Positions 9,715-19,608 of a stretch of 64,000 nucleotides of DNA are shown piece by piece. The translations under genes were made by a program, and so were the position numbers. The notes beneath the pieces are model-generated. The model was not told the DNA's origin. It made no database searches and saw only the letters and a list, made by a program, of their open reading frames with translations. Numbering within the stretch: position 1 is the first letter of the stretch; each line of letters starts with the position of its first letter. The stretch is from Nitrospirales bacterium (lineage in GTDB: Bacteria > Nitrospirota > Nitrospiria > Nitrospirales > UBA8639), in the NCBI GenBank assembly GCA_029261235.1, contig JAJDBS010000079.1:1-64000 (forward strand), given 5' to 3'.

Positions 9715-12612
9715 ATGGGTGAAATGGATGCGGCGATACAAGAGTTTTTAGTCGAAAGCGATGAAAACCTGAGTGCCGTCGAACGTGACTTGGTGGATTT
9801 TGAAAGCCATCCTGAACAGCAAGAAACATTGGCCAGTATTTTCCGTGCCGTTCATACCATCAAAGGGACTTGTTCATTTTTGGGATACACCAAGCTAGAA
9901 AGTCTCGCGCATACGGGAGAAACGCTCCTGAGTTTAGTCCGCGACGGAGAACTTTCGTTAACAAATGACATTGCGAGTGCGCTCTTAAATACAGTTGATG
10001 CGGTTCGACAGATGCTCGCAGCAATTGAGCAAACTGGAAATGATGGCACAGAAGAGTATCAAGACTTAAAAAATGTGTTAATTGCCTTGCAAAAAGGTGA
10101 AGCTCCGCCAACACCAACCGACGTGCCTGAGGCATCGGCTCTTTCCACTGAGTCCCTTGATGCGCAAGACGCTCAGGAAGCATCTGCCGTTACAGCGCAA
10201 TCAGGCGATGTCGAAGTTTCATCTCCAGAGGTCAATGTGGCGGCTCCTTTACAACCCGAACCTTCCTCCGTCAAACCTCAAGCAGAGTCTTCTGCTGCAG
10301 ATATGGATGGAATGGATGCGGCCATTCAAGAGTTTTTAGTCGAAAGCGATGAAAACCTAAGTGCCGTCGAACGCGACTTGGTGGATTTTGAAAGCCATCC
10401 TGAACAGCAAGAAACACTGGCCAGTATTTTTCGAGCGGTTCATACGATTAAGGGTACGTGCTCATTTTTAGGCTATTCCAAATTGGAAAGCCTTGCACAT
10501 ACAGGAGAGACCTTGTTGAGCCTCGTGCGGGATGGGGACTTAGCCTTAACGAATGATATCGCCAGTGCCTTATTGACCATGGTTGATGCGGTTCGACAGA
10601 TGCTGGCCGTGATTGAACAAACCGGAAAAGATGGGACAGAAGAGTATCAAGACTTAAAAAATGTGTTGACTGCCCTGCAAAAGGGTGAAGCCCCGCCAAC
10701 GCTAACCGAATCATCTGAGGCCTTGACTCCATCCGCTGAGTCTCTTGCTGCGCAAAAAGCTCCGGAAAATTCCGACGCTACAGCGCAGTCAGGCGATGTC
10801 GAAGCTTCATCTCCAGAGGTCAGTGTGGCGTCTGCGTCGCAACCCAAACCTGCCTCCGTCAAACCTCAAGCAGAGCCTACCGCAACTCCGGCGGAACATC
10901 GTGGCCCATCGGCTGCCGAATCGTCGATACGAGTGGATGTCGGGCTGCTCGATAAGCTTATGAATATGGTGGGTGAACTGGTGTTGACGCGGAATCAAAT
11001 TGGGCAAGGATTATTAAAATTGGAAGATCCCGCCTTGTTCCATGCTTCGCAGCGATTGAGTTTGATTACCACTGAACTACAAGAAGGCATCATGAAAACC
11101 CGGATGCAGCAAATCGGCAATATATGGAGTAAGTTTCCTCGAGTGGTCAGAGACATGGCCCCAGCTCTTGGCAAAGAAATTCGGCTCGAAATGGAAGGGA
11201 AAGAGACAGAGCTGGATAAGACCTTGATAGAGGCCATTAAAGATCCGCTCACTCACTTGGTTCGAAACTCCGTGGATCATGGAATTGAAATACCGTCTGT
11301 TCGTGAGGAACGCGGCAAACCTCGAGAAGGACGTCTGTTGCTTCGAGCCTATCATGAGGGAGGACAGGTCAATATTGAGATTACGGATGATGGGGGCGGA
11401 ATCAACGTCGAACGTGTCACGGAGATTGCGATCAAAAAAGGCGTCGTGACGGCAGAACAAGTGGCAAAGATGCCAGAGCGAGAACTTTTAGGTCTGATTT
11501 TTCAACCTGGCTTTTCCACGGCAGAAAAAGTCACCAATGTGTCGGGGCGCGGCGTGGGGATGGATGTGGTCAAAACCAACATCGAAAAAATTGGTGGGAC
11601 GATCGATATTTCATCAAAGCCTGGCCATGGCAGCACTTTCAGACTCAAAGTGCCGTTGACGCTCGCCATTATTCCTGCGTTGATTGTGACTTCGGCTGGG
11701 GAGCGCTTTGCGATCCCGCAGGCGAGTCTCTTGGAACTGGTGCGAGTGGATGGAGAAAACGGGACACAAAATATTGAATGTATTCAGGGAGCTCCGGTCT
11801 ATCGTTCACGAGGCCAGCTCCTGCCTCTCGTCTATCTGAATAAAGTGATTGCCCTCGGGGCTCAACCTCATTCCGATGAGGAAGACGCAGAGTACTCCAC
11901 CGCATCAAACATTGTGGTCCTTCAAGCAGATTCGCGTCGCTTTGGTGTTGTGGTGGATGAAGTCAATGATACCGAAGAAATTGTCGTGAAACCGCTGGGT
12001 AAACAACTTAAGGGGATTTCTATCTATGCGGGTGCCACTATCATGGGAGATGGGAAAGTCGCGTTGATTCTCGATGTTATGGGACTTGCCCAGAAGGCAA
12101 ACCTTCGAGATCAAGATAAGGATCAGGGTGAAATCGAACATGTGAATGCTGCAACAGATCAAAACCTTCGAACGTTACTTCTCGTCAAAGTGGGTAGTCA
12201 GGGGCGCGTCGCGATTCCCGTTTCACATATTGCTCGGTTAGAGGAAATGCCAGATACGGTCAAGGAAGCAGCAGGGGGACAAGAAGTTGTCCAGTATCGT
12301 GGCACCATTCTCCCAGTGCTTCGTCTCAGTACGTTGTTAGCCACGTGTGGATATGCCTCAGAAGAACACGATGGAACGTTTCAAATGGTTGTGGTGAGGT
12401 ATAAGGGTCGACAGGTTGGCATCATGGTAGATCGGATCATGGATATTCTGGATGTCGCGTTGGGACCCCTCACTCGGTCAGAGCAACCTGGGATTTTAGG
12501 TTCGGCTGTCGTGCAAGAACGGGTGACAGATCTATTAGATATTGAGACCGTTTGGCAGAACACACTCATGAATGAAGCGGAGCTCGAAGCCACCGATTGT
12601 GTAGGAGTTTAA
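9715..12612 (+). CDS. cheA: Chemotaxis histidine kinase CheA with two tandem Hpt domains and two CheW-like C-terminal domains
   Basis: Two copies of FRAVHTIKGTCSFLGY; H-ATPase NSVDHGIEIP, GRGVGMDVVK; two CheW-like C-terminal regions. Confidence 0.95.
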   Translation: MGEMDAAIQEFLVESDENLSAVERDLVDFESHPEQQETLASIFRAVHTIKGTCSFLGYTKLESLAHTGETLLSLVRDGELSLTNDIASALLNTVDAVRQMLAAIEQTGNDGTEEYQDLKNVLIALQKGEAPPTPTDVPEASALSTESLDAQDAQEASAVTAQSGDVEVSSPEVNVAAPLQPEPSSVKPQAESSAADMDGMDAAIQEFLVESDENLSAVERDLVDFESHPEQQETLASIFRAVHTIKGTCSFLGYSKLESLAHTGETLLSLVRDGDLALTNDIASALLTMVDAVRQMLAVIEQTGKDGTEEYQDLKNVLTALQKGEAPPTLTESSEALTPSAESLAAQKAPENSDATAQSGDVEASSPEVSVASASQPKPASVKPQAEPTATPAEHRGPSAAESSIRVDVGLLDKLMNMVGELVLTRNQIGQGLLKLEDPALFHASQRLSLITTELQEGIMKTRMQQIGNIWSKFPRVVRDMAPALGKEIRLEMEGKETELDKTLIEAIKDPLTHLVRNSVDHGIEIPSVREERGKPREGRLLLRAYHEGGQVNIEITDDGGGINVERVTEIAIKKGVVTAEQVAKMPERELLGLIFQPGFSTAEKVTNVSGRGVGMDVVKTNIEKIGGTIDISSKPGHGSTFRLKVPLTLAIIPALIVTSAGERFAIPQASLLELVRVDGENGTQNIECIQGAPVYRSRGQLLPLVYLNKVIALGAQPHSDEEDAEYSTASNIVVLQADSRRFGVVVDEVNDTEEIVVKPLGKQLKGISIYAGATIMGDGKVALILDVMGLAQKANLRDQDKDQGEIEHVNAATDQNLRTLLLVKVGSQGRVAIPVSHIARLEEMPDTVKEAAGGQEVVQYRGTILPVLRLSTLLATCGYASEEHDGTFQMVVVRYKGRQVGIMVDRIMDILDVALGPLTRSEQPGILGSAVVQERVTDLLDIETVWQNTLMNEAELEATDCVGV
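9724..10899 (+). repeat. 588-bp (196-aa) in-frame tandem duplication, units 9724-10311 and 10312-10899
   Basis: Hpt domain and following linker (…AQSGDVE.SSPEV…VKPQAE) both repeated; offset exactly 588 nt. Confidence 0.9.
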
Positions 12613-12616
12613 ACAT

Positions 12617-13075
12617 ATGGCCACAGAACAATATTGTACCTTTTTGGTTGATAAGCTCTTTTTCGGCGTCAAAGTCCTTCAAGTCCAAGAGGTCATTCGG
12701 TCGCAAATCATGACCGTTGTGCCACAAGCCTCGTCCATGGTTCGTGGTTTGATTAATTTACGAGGACAAATTGTGACCGCCATTGATTTGCGACGAAGAC
12801 TTGATCTTGCTGATCGAGAAAATTGGGAACCCATGAATGTGGTGATCCAAACAGACGAAGGGGCAATCAGCCTGCTGGTTGATGAAATTGGGGATGTGCT
12901 GGAAGTTTCCGATGATGTGTTGGAATCGCCTCCCTCAACGATTCAAGGCAAAGTCAAGGAAGTCATTACCGGTGTGTATAAATTGGAAGGACGGTTGTTA
13001 TTAGTCTTGGATACAGCGAAAGCCATTTCTGTCTCTGATTCAAGTACGAAAAGCAAAGATGAGGCGGCCGCATGA
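12617..13075 (+). CDS. cheW: Chemotaxis adaptor CheW
   Basis: VLQVQEVIRSQIMTVVPQASSMVRGLINLRGQIVTAIDLRRRL. Confidence 0.94.
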   Translation: MATEQYCTFLVDKLFFGVKVLQVQEVIRSQIMTVVPQASSMVRGLINLRGQIVTAIDLRRRLDLADRENWEPMNVVIQTDEGAISLLVDEIGDVLEVSDDVLESPPSTIQGKVKEVITGVYKLEGRLLLVLDTAKAISVSDSSTKSKDEAAA

Positions 13076-13223
13076 TTAGGGACTTGAAAAAATATCTTTT
13101 GATCAGGCTTAGCATAAGGGAGCGGGCCGAATAGGCAGCCCCCAAAAATATTCTCGTGAGCAGACAATGACATCACTCATACATTTAGAAAAAACAGAAT
13201 CACAAAAACCAGGGGGGAATACA

Positions 13224-15371
13224 ATGGGCGGAATCTCAGGAAAAATGAGCAATTGGGGCTTAGCGACTAAATTATCAATCCTCTTTTGTATTTTTGGGTT
13301 GGTGCCAATTGTGGCTTTGGGTTTTATGTCCTGGCAGACCGGACAAGACATGAAAGCCAAAGTCGGAAAGCAATTTGAAAATTCCGCTGTCGCCGTTGCG
13401 GATAAGATTGACCGAAGTTTATTCGAACGATATGGCGATGTCCAAGCATTTGCGATTAACGATGCGGTGAAACGAACCAGTCAATGGTATGACTCTTCTG
13501 AACACAGTGCGTTGGCACCGTTGATGGATCAATACATTACCACCTATGGCATCTATTACTTGACATTGATGGTTGATACGAAGGGCGAATTGGTGGCGGT
13601 GAATTACAAGGATGCGCAAGGGAATCCGATCAATTATAAATTCCTTTTTGAAAAAGATTTTTCAAAGACTGCCTGGTTTCAGGCTCTGGCAAGAAAAGAA
13701 TTCACCACGAAAACCCCATTTTCTGCCGAGGGAAATCTAGGATCAACTGGAACGTATATTGAAGACCTGCATATTGATGAAGATGTGAAGCAAGCCTATC
13801 CAGGCGATACAGGTATGACGATTGGGTTTTCGGCACCAGTCTATGATGAAAATGGGGGAGTCATTGGCTATTGGTCCAATCGAGCGAAATTTAGTTTGGT
13901 GGAGGAAATCATTGCTACTTCGTATAGCGAAATTAAAGCTAATGGATATCCCGGAGCCGAAATAACCGTGCTCGATTCTGTTGGAAGAGTCCTCGTGGAC
14001 TTTGATCCCATGGTTTATGGAAAGGAAGAACCCAACCACAACTTCGAAAAAGTTCTGTTCAAGCTCAATCTTGCTGAGAAAGGCGTCAAGGCCGCACAAG
14101 AGGCAGTGGCTGGAGAGACAGGATTTGTCAATGCCATGCATGCCCGGAAAAAAATTATGCAGGCATCTGGCTATACGCATTTGAAAGGTGCCTTAGGCTA
14201 TCCGGGAATGAATTGGGCTGTGATGGTTCGGATTCCGGAGGAGGAAGCGGCGGCGGATGCACAAGCCTTGATGCAAAAAGTCATGATGGTCGCGATTGCC
14301 TGTTTGGTCTTGATTCTCCCAATGGGCTTGTGGATTGGGCGAAAAGGGGCAGGACAAGTCAGAGTCATTCAAGAGGCAGCGGCAAAAATGGCCTCAGGAG
14401 ATTATGCAGCTCGAGTCGTTGTGTCCTCCGGTGATGAAATCGGCCAACTTGGAGATTCCTTTAATCATATGGCAGAGGAGATTCAGACAAAAGATGCCGA
14501 AAAGAGCGAGCGAGAACAGCAAATGCAAGAGTCCACGGAACGAGAAAGAGAGCAACAGCAGAAGTTGCAAGAGGGTGTAGCTCACATTGCGGAAATCGGG
14601 ACGAATTTAGCGAGTGCCTCGGAAGAGCTGACGTCTGTCAGTTCTACGATGGGTTCCACAGCTGAAGAAACTTCCAGTCAGGCGAATGTCGTGGCGGCAG
14701 CGGCAGAAGAAGTGAGTAAAAATGTGCAATCGGTGTCCACTGGCTCCGAAGAAATGACAGCCAGTATTCAAGAAATTGCCAAGAATACCACTGATGCCGC
14801 AAGAGTAGCCGCACAAGCGGTGACAGTGGCGGAGTCGACGACTTCAACTGTGGGCAAACTCGGTCAGAGTAGTGCAGAAATTGGGAGCATTATTAAGGTC
14901 ATCACGACGATCGCTGAGCAGACGAATCTGTTGGCCTTGAATGCCACGATCGAAGCGGCTCGGGCGGGTGATGCTGGGAAAGGATTTGCTGTGGTGGCGA
15001 ATGAGGTGAAGGAACTGGCCAAGGAAACCACGAAGGCGACGGAAAACATCAGTCGCATGATCGAGACGATCCAAGAGGATACCAAAGGATCGGTCGATGC
15101 GATTGAAGAAATTTCCACGATTATCAAGCAAGTCAATGATTATATGAATACCATTGCGAGTGCCGTGGAAGAGCAAACCGTGACCACGAATGAAATGGCT
15201 CGGAATGTGACCGAAGCCTCAAAAGGCAGTATGGAAATTGCCGGGAATATTGTGAGTGTGGCCGATGCGGCGAGAGGCACCACGGAAGGCGCGACACAAA
15301 CGCAGCAGGCATCTACTGAATTGTCCAGAATGGCAACAGACTTACAGAGAGTGGTGGCAACGCTTACGTAG
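13224..15371 (+). CDS. Methyl-accepting chemotaxis protein (MCP3), dCache-type sensor domain, no FFEEF tail
   Basis: ORF 13167-15371; ATG 13224 ([16 protein letters not shown]) preferred, preceded by ccagggggg. Tip [35 protein letters not shown]; Gln/Glu-rich coiled coil after HAMP. Confidence 0.93.
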   Translation: MGGISGKMSNWGLATKLSILFCIFGLVPIVALGFMSWQTGQDMKAKVGKQFENSAVAVADKIDRSLFERYGDVQAFAINDAVKRTSQWYDSSEHSALAPLMDQYITTYGIYYLTLMVDTKGELVAVNYKDAQGNPINYKFLFEKDFSKTAWFQALARKEFTTKTPFSAEGNLGSTGTYIEDLHIDEDVKQAYPGDTGMTIGFSAPVYDENGGVIGYWSNRAKFSLVEEIIATSYSEIKANGYPGAEITVLDSVGRVLVDFDPMVYGKEEPNHNFEKVLFKLNLAEKGVKAAQEAVAGETGFVNAMHARKKIMQASGYTHLKGALGYPGMNWAVMVRIPEEEAAADAQALMQKVMMVAIACLVLILPMGLWIGRKGAGQVRVIQEAAAKMASGDYAARVVVSSGDEIGQLGDSFNHMAEEIQTKDAEKSEREQQMQESTEREREQQQKLQEGVAHIAEIGTNLASASEELTSVSSTMGSTAEETSSQANVVAAAAEEVSKNVQSVSTGSEEMTASIQEIAKNTTDAARVAAQAVTVAESTTSTVGKLGQSSAEIGSIIKVITTIAEQTNLLALNATIEAARAGDAGKGFAVVANEVKELAKETTKATENISRMIETIQEDTKGSVDAIEEISTIIKQVNDYMNTIASAVEEQTVTTNEMARNVTEASKGSMEIAGNIVSVADAARGTTEGATQTQQASTELSRMATDLQRVVATLT

Positions 15372-15494
15372 GAAGTAAGAAGTGAGAAGAAGAAAGTTGA
15401 AAGTTATAAGTTAGAGGTTAGAAGTAACGAGTAAGGGGTTGAGAAGTAGGAATATATGTTCTTGCTTTTCACTTCTTACTTCTTACTTTTTACT
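15372..15494. repeat. Heptad hairpin element (type B)
   Basis: gaagtaagaagtgagaagaagaaagttgaaagttataagttagaggttagaagtaacgagtaagg ... ttttcacttcttacttcttactttttac. Confidence 0.7.
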
Positions 15495-15511
15495 AAGGAA
15501 AAGGAGGAAAT

Positions 15512-15877
15512 ATGAAAGCGTTAGTGATTGATGATTCAAAGGCGATGCGGATTATTCTCAAGCAGATTTTGCAATCTGTTGGAGGAACAGTGGAAGAAGC
15601 CGGAAATGGTAAGGAAGGGTTGGAAAAGTTAAAAACTATCGATAAGCCAGACATTGTTTTGGTGGATTGGAATATGCCTGAGATGAATGGCTTAGAGTTT
15701 GTTCGTGCGGTTCGAGGCAACCCAACGTATCGAACGCTACCGCTCATGATGGTCACGACCGAAACGGAATCCTCTCAAATGGGCAAAGCTCTGGCAGCAG
15801 GTGCTAATGAATATGTGATGAAACCGTTTACGAAAGACGTTATTCAAGAAAAGTTGAAAATACTTGGAATCAAGTAA
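15512..15877 (+). CDS. cheY: CheY-like single-domain response regulator
   Basis: VIDDSKAMR, LVDWNMPEMNG, MVTTE, VMKPF. Confidence 0.92.
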   Translation: MKALVIDDSKAMRIILKQILQSVGGTVEEAGNGKEGLEKLKTIDKPDIVLVDWNMPEMNGLEFVRAVRGNPTYRTLPLMMVTTETESSQMGKALAAGANEYVMKPFTKDVIQEKLKILGIK

Positions 15878-15976
15878 GTGAAAAGATAGAAGGGAGAAGT
15901 AAAAAGGCAGGAGCGAAAGACAAGAGTCAGACTTTTTTCTATTCTTGCTTCATTTATCTCACTGCTCCCTATATTA
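15876..15976. repeat. Degenerate type B heptad element
   Basis: gtgaaaagatagaagggagaagtaaaaaggcaggag ... cttcatttatctcactgctccc. Confidence 0.45.
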
Positions 15977-15989
15977 CTGGAGTTATAAG

Positions 15990-17084
15990 ATGCCAAAAAT
16001 TCGTGTGCTCATAGTCGATGATTCCGTGGTCATCCGACGAATTCTGACGGACGAACTATCTAAGGATTCAGACATTGAAGTGGTTGGGTCTGCGGCGACT
16101 GGCAAAATTGCTCTCGCGAAGCTTGAGCAAACTCCTCCTGATGTGGTGACTATGGACATTGAAATGCCGGAGATGGATGGGTTGACAGCTGTATCTGAGA
16201 TACGCAAAACCCATACTAAGCTTCCGATCATTATGTTTAGCACCTTGAGTCAGCGAGCGGCGAAAGAGACGTTAGAAGCTTTGTCCCGAGGTGCCAATGA
16301 TTATGTCACGAAGCCCTCGAATGTGGGTAGTGTGACTGAGGCCATGAAACAGGTTCGAGAACAATTAATTCCAAAAATTAAAAGGTTGGCCAGACCCCAA
16401 GAGGCAACTCCACGTGCCATTGTCTCCACACCTCCAAAATCCACATCATCAACAGTACCGACATCCGGTGTTTCAAGGAAACCATTTCGAGTCGATATAT
16501 TGGCGATTGGCGTGTCGACCGGTGGCCCGAATGCGTTAGCTGAAGTGATGCCGCATATCCCGAAAGATTGTCCGGTTCCAATTGTGATTGTGCAACATAT
16601 GCCTCCGGTATTCACGAAATGTCTGGCTGAACGATTATCCCTAAAGTCTCAAATTCCGGTGCATGAGGGCCAACCGGGTGATGTGTTGATACCCGGTCAT
16701 GCATGGATTGCGCCGGGAGACTTTCATATGGTGGTGGAACGTCAAGGGACAAAGATTGTATTAGCGACCAATCAAGATCCACCAGAAAATTCCTGTCGTC
16801 CTGCTGTGGATGTCATGTTTCGGTCGGTCGCCAAAGTTTATGGTCATGGGGTCTTAGCCGTGGTGCTCACGGGACTGGGACAAGACGGGGTGCGAGGCGT
16901 TGAAGTCATTCGTGAGGCCGGTGGGTATGTGATGGTCCAAGATGAAGCCACGAGTGTTGTGTGGGGTATGCCGGGAGCTGTGGTTCACGCTGGGTTGGCC
17001 CATTCCGTGTTGCCGCTGCCCCAAGTTTCTTCAGAAATCATGCGAAAAGTTCGAGCCGGGCAGGCGCAGCCTGTGACCGTCTAG
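15990..17084 (+). CDS. cheB: Protein-glutamate methylesterase CheB (CheB2)
   Basis: ORF 15945-17084; ATG 15990 (MPKIRVLIVDDS). IGVSTGGPNAL, VQHMPPVFT, VVLTGLGQDG. Confidence 0.94.
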   Translation: MPKIRVLIVDDSVVIRRILTDELSKDSDIEVVGSAATGKIALAKLEQTPPDVVTMDIEMPEMDGLTAVSEIRKTHTKLPIIMFSTLSQRAAKETLEALSRGANDYVTKPSNVGSVTEAMKQVREQLIPKIKRLARPQEATPRAIVSTPPKSTSSTVPTSGVSRKPFRVDILAIGVSTGGPNALAEVMPHIPKDCPVPIVIVQHMPPVFTKCLAERLSLKSQIPVHEGQPGDVLIPGHAWIAPGDFHMVVERQGTKIVLATNQDPPENSCRPAVDVMFRSVAKVYGHGVLAVVLTGLGQDGVRGVEVIREAGGYVMVQDEATSVVWGMPGAVVHAGLAHSVLPLPQVSSEIMRKVRAGQAQPVTV

Positions 17085-17098
17085 CTGAAAGGATAAGA

Positions 17099-17932
17099 AT
17101 GGAGAAAGAAGAACTACGTCCGCCGGACTTGGACTATGTCCGCGATATGGTCAAAACTCGCTCGGCCATTGTTTTAGAACCGGAAAAAGCCTATTTGGTG
17201 GAGTCCCGGTTGTCGCCCCTTGCCAAGAGCGAAGGGTTGGCTTCCATAACCGAACTGGTGGCCAAGCTACGAGGGGCGCCATATGGAGCCCTTCATAAGA
17301 AGGTGGTCGAAGCCATGACCACGAATGAAACCAGCTTTTTCCGTGATCTGGTTCCATTTGAAGTGCTACGGGAGCAAATCCTTCCCGAAATTATTGCACG
17401 CAAAGGTACCTCAAAACGCTTGAATATGTGGTGTGGTGCGAGCTCGAGTGGACAAGAGCCGTATTCAGTGATGTTTACAATTTTTGAGCATTTTCCGGAA
17501 TTGAAAGATTGGGTCATTCAATATATTGCCACGGATCTTTCCGAGGAGATGCTGGCCAAATGTCGAGAGGGCAAATACAGTCAATTAGAAGTGAATCGGG
17601 GGCTACCCGCTCCGATGCTCACGAAATATTTTGTGAAAAAAGGGATGGGTTGGCAAGTACAAGAGGATATTCGTCGACGGATTAATTTTAAGCCGATGAA
17701 TTTGGCTGGGCCATGGTTGACGTTTCCACCGATGGATTTAGTCTTTATCCGCAATGTCATGATTTATTTTGATATGGATACCAAAAAGCAGATCTTAGGG
17801 AACATTCGAAATATTCTGGCTCCGGACGGGTATTTGTTCTTAGGGGGCTCAGAAACAACGTTGAATCTTGATAATGAATACGAACGTGTGGCTGTGAGCG
17901 GCACGTCATGTTACCGCTTGAAGAAGGGATAG
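17099..17932 (+). CDS. cheR: Chemotaxis protein methyltransferase CheR (CheR2)
   Basis: ORF 16961-17932; ATG 17099 after aaaggataaga. NETSFFRDLVPFEVLR, WCGASSSGQEPYS, DLVFIRNVMIYFD. Confidence 0.93.
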   Translation: MEKEELRPPDLDYVRDMVKTRSAIVLEPEKAYLVESRLSPLAKSEGLASITELVAKLRGAPYGALHKKVVEAMTTNETSFFRDLVPFEVLREQILPEIIARKGTSKRLNMWCGASSSGQEPYSVMFTIFEHFPELKDWVIQYIATDLSEEMLAKCREGKYSQLEVNRGLPAPMLTKYFVKKGMGWQVQEDIRRRINFKPMNLAGPWLTFPPMDLVFIRNVMIYFDMDTKKQILGNIRNILAPDGYLFLGGSETTLNLDNEYERVAVSGTSCYRLKKG

Positions 17933-17943
17933 GAGGAACTCAC

Positions 17944-18393
17944 ATGCAATTTCTCGAAGAGGAAATCTTAGAAATTACGGAAACAACGTGGCAGTCGTTG
18001 TTGGGCTTAGAAATTCACCCGAGAGCGTTACCAGCCACGATGGGTCCAGCAGAGGGGTATTTGACTGGGAAAGTCGAAATTTCAGGAGCGTGGACTGGAG
18101 CCGTGTTGTTGCATGGGTCTCGCGAGCTGGCAGCGGCGGCGGCGGCCGTGATTTTTGAGACGGAAGCTGGGGCGGGAAGTGAACAGGATAGTGTGGATTC
18201 CATGTATGAATTAACGAATATTATTGGCGGCAATATCAAGTCCTTGCTTCCTGAGCCTTGTCAGCTTTCGTTGCCCTGCGTGGAAGCGACGACAGACGAG
18301 CATTTGCGCATTTTGGGTATGGAAAAAGTCAGTGAGTTGGTGTTTGATTGTCAGGATCAGCCGCTCTTTGTCTCAGTCTGGCAACAGCAATAG
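17944..18393 (+). CDS. cheX: CheX-like chemotaxis phosphatase family protein
   Basis: ORF 17908-18393; ATG 17944 after taggaggaactcac. SMYELTNIIGGNIKSLLP resembles the CheX active-site helix. Confidence 0.75.
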   Translation: MQFLEEEILEITETTWQSLLGLEIHPRALPATMGPAEGYLTGKVEISGAWTGAVLLHGSRELAAAAAAVIFETEAGAGSEQDSVDSMYELTNIIGGNIKSLLPEPCQLSLPCVEATTDEHLRILGMEKVSELVFDCQDQPLFVSVWQQQ

Positions 18394-18395
18394 CA

Positions 18396-18540
18396 AGGTG
18401 AGGCGGTGAGGACGTGAGGCGTTAGGCGAATAAAGAGGTGCAGGGTGAAGCGCTAAAAACCAGTCCTTTGGTTTTTCCCCTCACGCTTTACGTTTCACGC
18501 CTAACGAATGACATAGCTTTTCACTCCTTACTACTTTTTA
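18396..18540. repeat. Composite heptad element (type A arms plus a type B right arm)
   Basis: ggtgaggcggtgaggacgtgaggcgttaggcga ... aaaaaccagtcctttggttttt ... cctcacgctttacgtttcacgcctaacg ... ttttcactccttactactt. Confidence 0.65.
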
Positions 18541-18555
18541 AAGGAAAGGTGGCGT

Positions 18556-18945
18556 ATGTTTGTACAGGCAAATCATCGAGAATTTACGCGTGTGAAAGTG
18601 GCAATTCATGTTGAATTGCGTATGGGTGGGAACGTGGTCATTGAGGGAGAGTTGGAGAACGTCAGTTTAAATGGAATTTTACTCCACAGTGAGGCAACAT
18701 TGCCTGAACAAACGCCGTGCTTGGTGTTTCTGCAACTCGATGGTGGCCAGGGTGGTCCAACAATTGAGGCGCAAGGCTTGGTGACACGGACGGAACCGAA
18801 TAAACTCGGCATACAGTTCACTGAACTGGTTGGGACTGAGAGCACCCATCATTTGCAGAATTTGGTGCTGTATAACAGTGGCACACAGGCCTATCGAGTT
18901 GAAGAAGAGTTTGAGAGTCATGTGGGGCTTGTTCCAAAATCGTGA
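18556..18945 (+). CDS. PilZ-domain protein
   Basis: REFTRVKVAIHVELR and ENVSLNGILL match RxxxR and (D/N)xSxxG. Confidence 0.8.
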   Translation: MFVQANHREFTRVKVAIHVELRMGGNVVIEGELENVSLNGILLHSEATLPEQTPCLVFLQLDGGQGGPTIEAQGLVTRTEPNKLGIQFTELVGTESTHHLQNLVLYNSGTQAYRVEEEFESHVGLVPKS

Positions 18946-19099
18946 GATGGAAGACGTAAGGCGTAAGTGGATTATTCACAAACACGTTTGCTCGATTCAC
19001 GAGTCTTTTTTCTTAACTCTTGCTATGGAAACACCGATAGTGAAGAACAGACGATAACTGTGAATTTTGGAATATAGGTTCGACGAAAGGGAGATATAC

Positions 19100-19453
19100 A
19101 TGAATATTACACAAGACAGCGGTGAGAGTCAGACGATTGTTCATCTGGATGGCCGGTTTGATTTTGGCGCGAGGAAATCTTTTAAAGAGGCCGTCGATCA
19201 GGCCGCTGATGCACAAAAATCGGTTGTGCTGGATTTAGAAAAAGTGACGTTTGTGGATAGTTCCGCATTAGGCCTGTTGGTGATTTGTCATCAAAATCTC
19301 AAGAATAAGAAAGTGCCCTTCTATTTGCTGAATCCGCAAACATACGTCAAGCAAGTCTTGGATTTGGCCAATATTGGGAAAATGATTCCGATTTACCAGA
19401 CCCTCGCGGAGGTTCCAAAGGGGACGAATATTCCTGCTGGCACGCCAGCCTAG
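19100..19453 (+). CDS. STAS-domain protein (anti-sigma factor antagonist-like)
   Basis: ORF 19067-19453; ATG 19100 after gaaagggagat. VVLDLEKVTFVDSSALGLLV. Confidence 0.87.
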   Translation: MNITQDSGESQTIVHLDGRFDFGARKSFKEAVDQAADAQKSVVLDLEKVTFVDSSALGLLVICHQNLKNKKVPFYLLNPQTYVKQVLDLANIGKMIPIYQTLAEVPKGTNIPAGTPA

Positions 19454-19463
19454 TTTTTTTGCG

Positions 19464-19593
19464 GTGAGTGAGAAGTTAAAAGGGAGAAGCAAGAAGCAAG
19501 GATTAGGAAAAATCCGAAGTTTTTTAGTTGTGGTTACTGCTCTCCTCTTCGTAATTTTACTTCTCCCTTCTCACGTCTCCCTTTTCACTTCTT
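19464..19593. repeat. Heptad hairpin element (type B)
   Basis: gtgagtgagaagttaaaagggagaagcaagaagcaaggatt ... acttctcccttctcacgtctcccttttcacttc. Confidence 0.65.
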
Positions 19594-19608
19594 TCTTGGT
19601 GATGTAGT

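Noticed and set aside
13076-13166. Sigma-28 promoter upstream of mcp3 (gggccgaata)
   Set aside because: The -10-like GGCCGAATA lacks a TAAA element at the proper spacing.
15372-15494. CRISPR array
   Set aside because: The repeats are contiguous degenerate heptads without unique spacers of constant length; no cas genes nearby.
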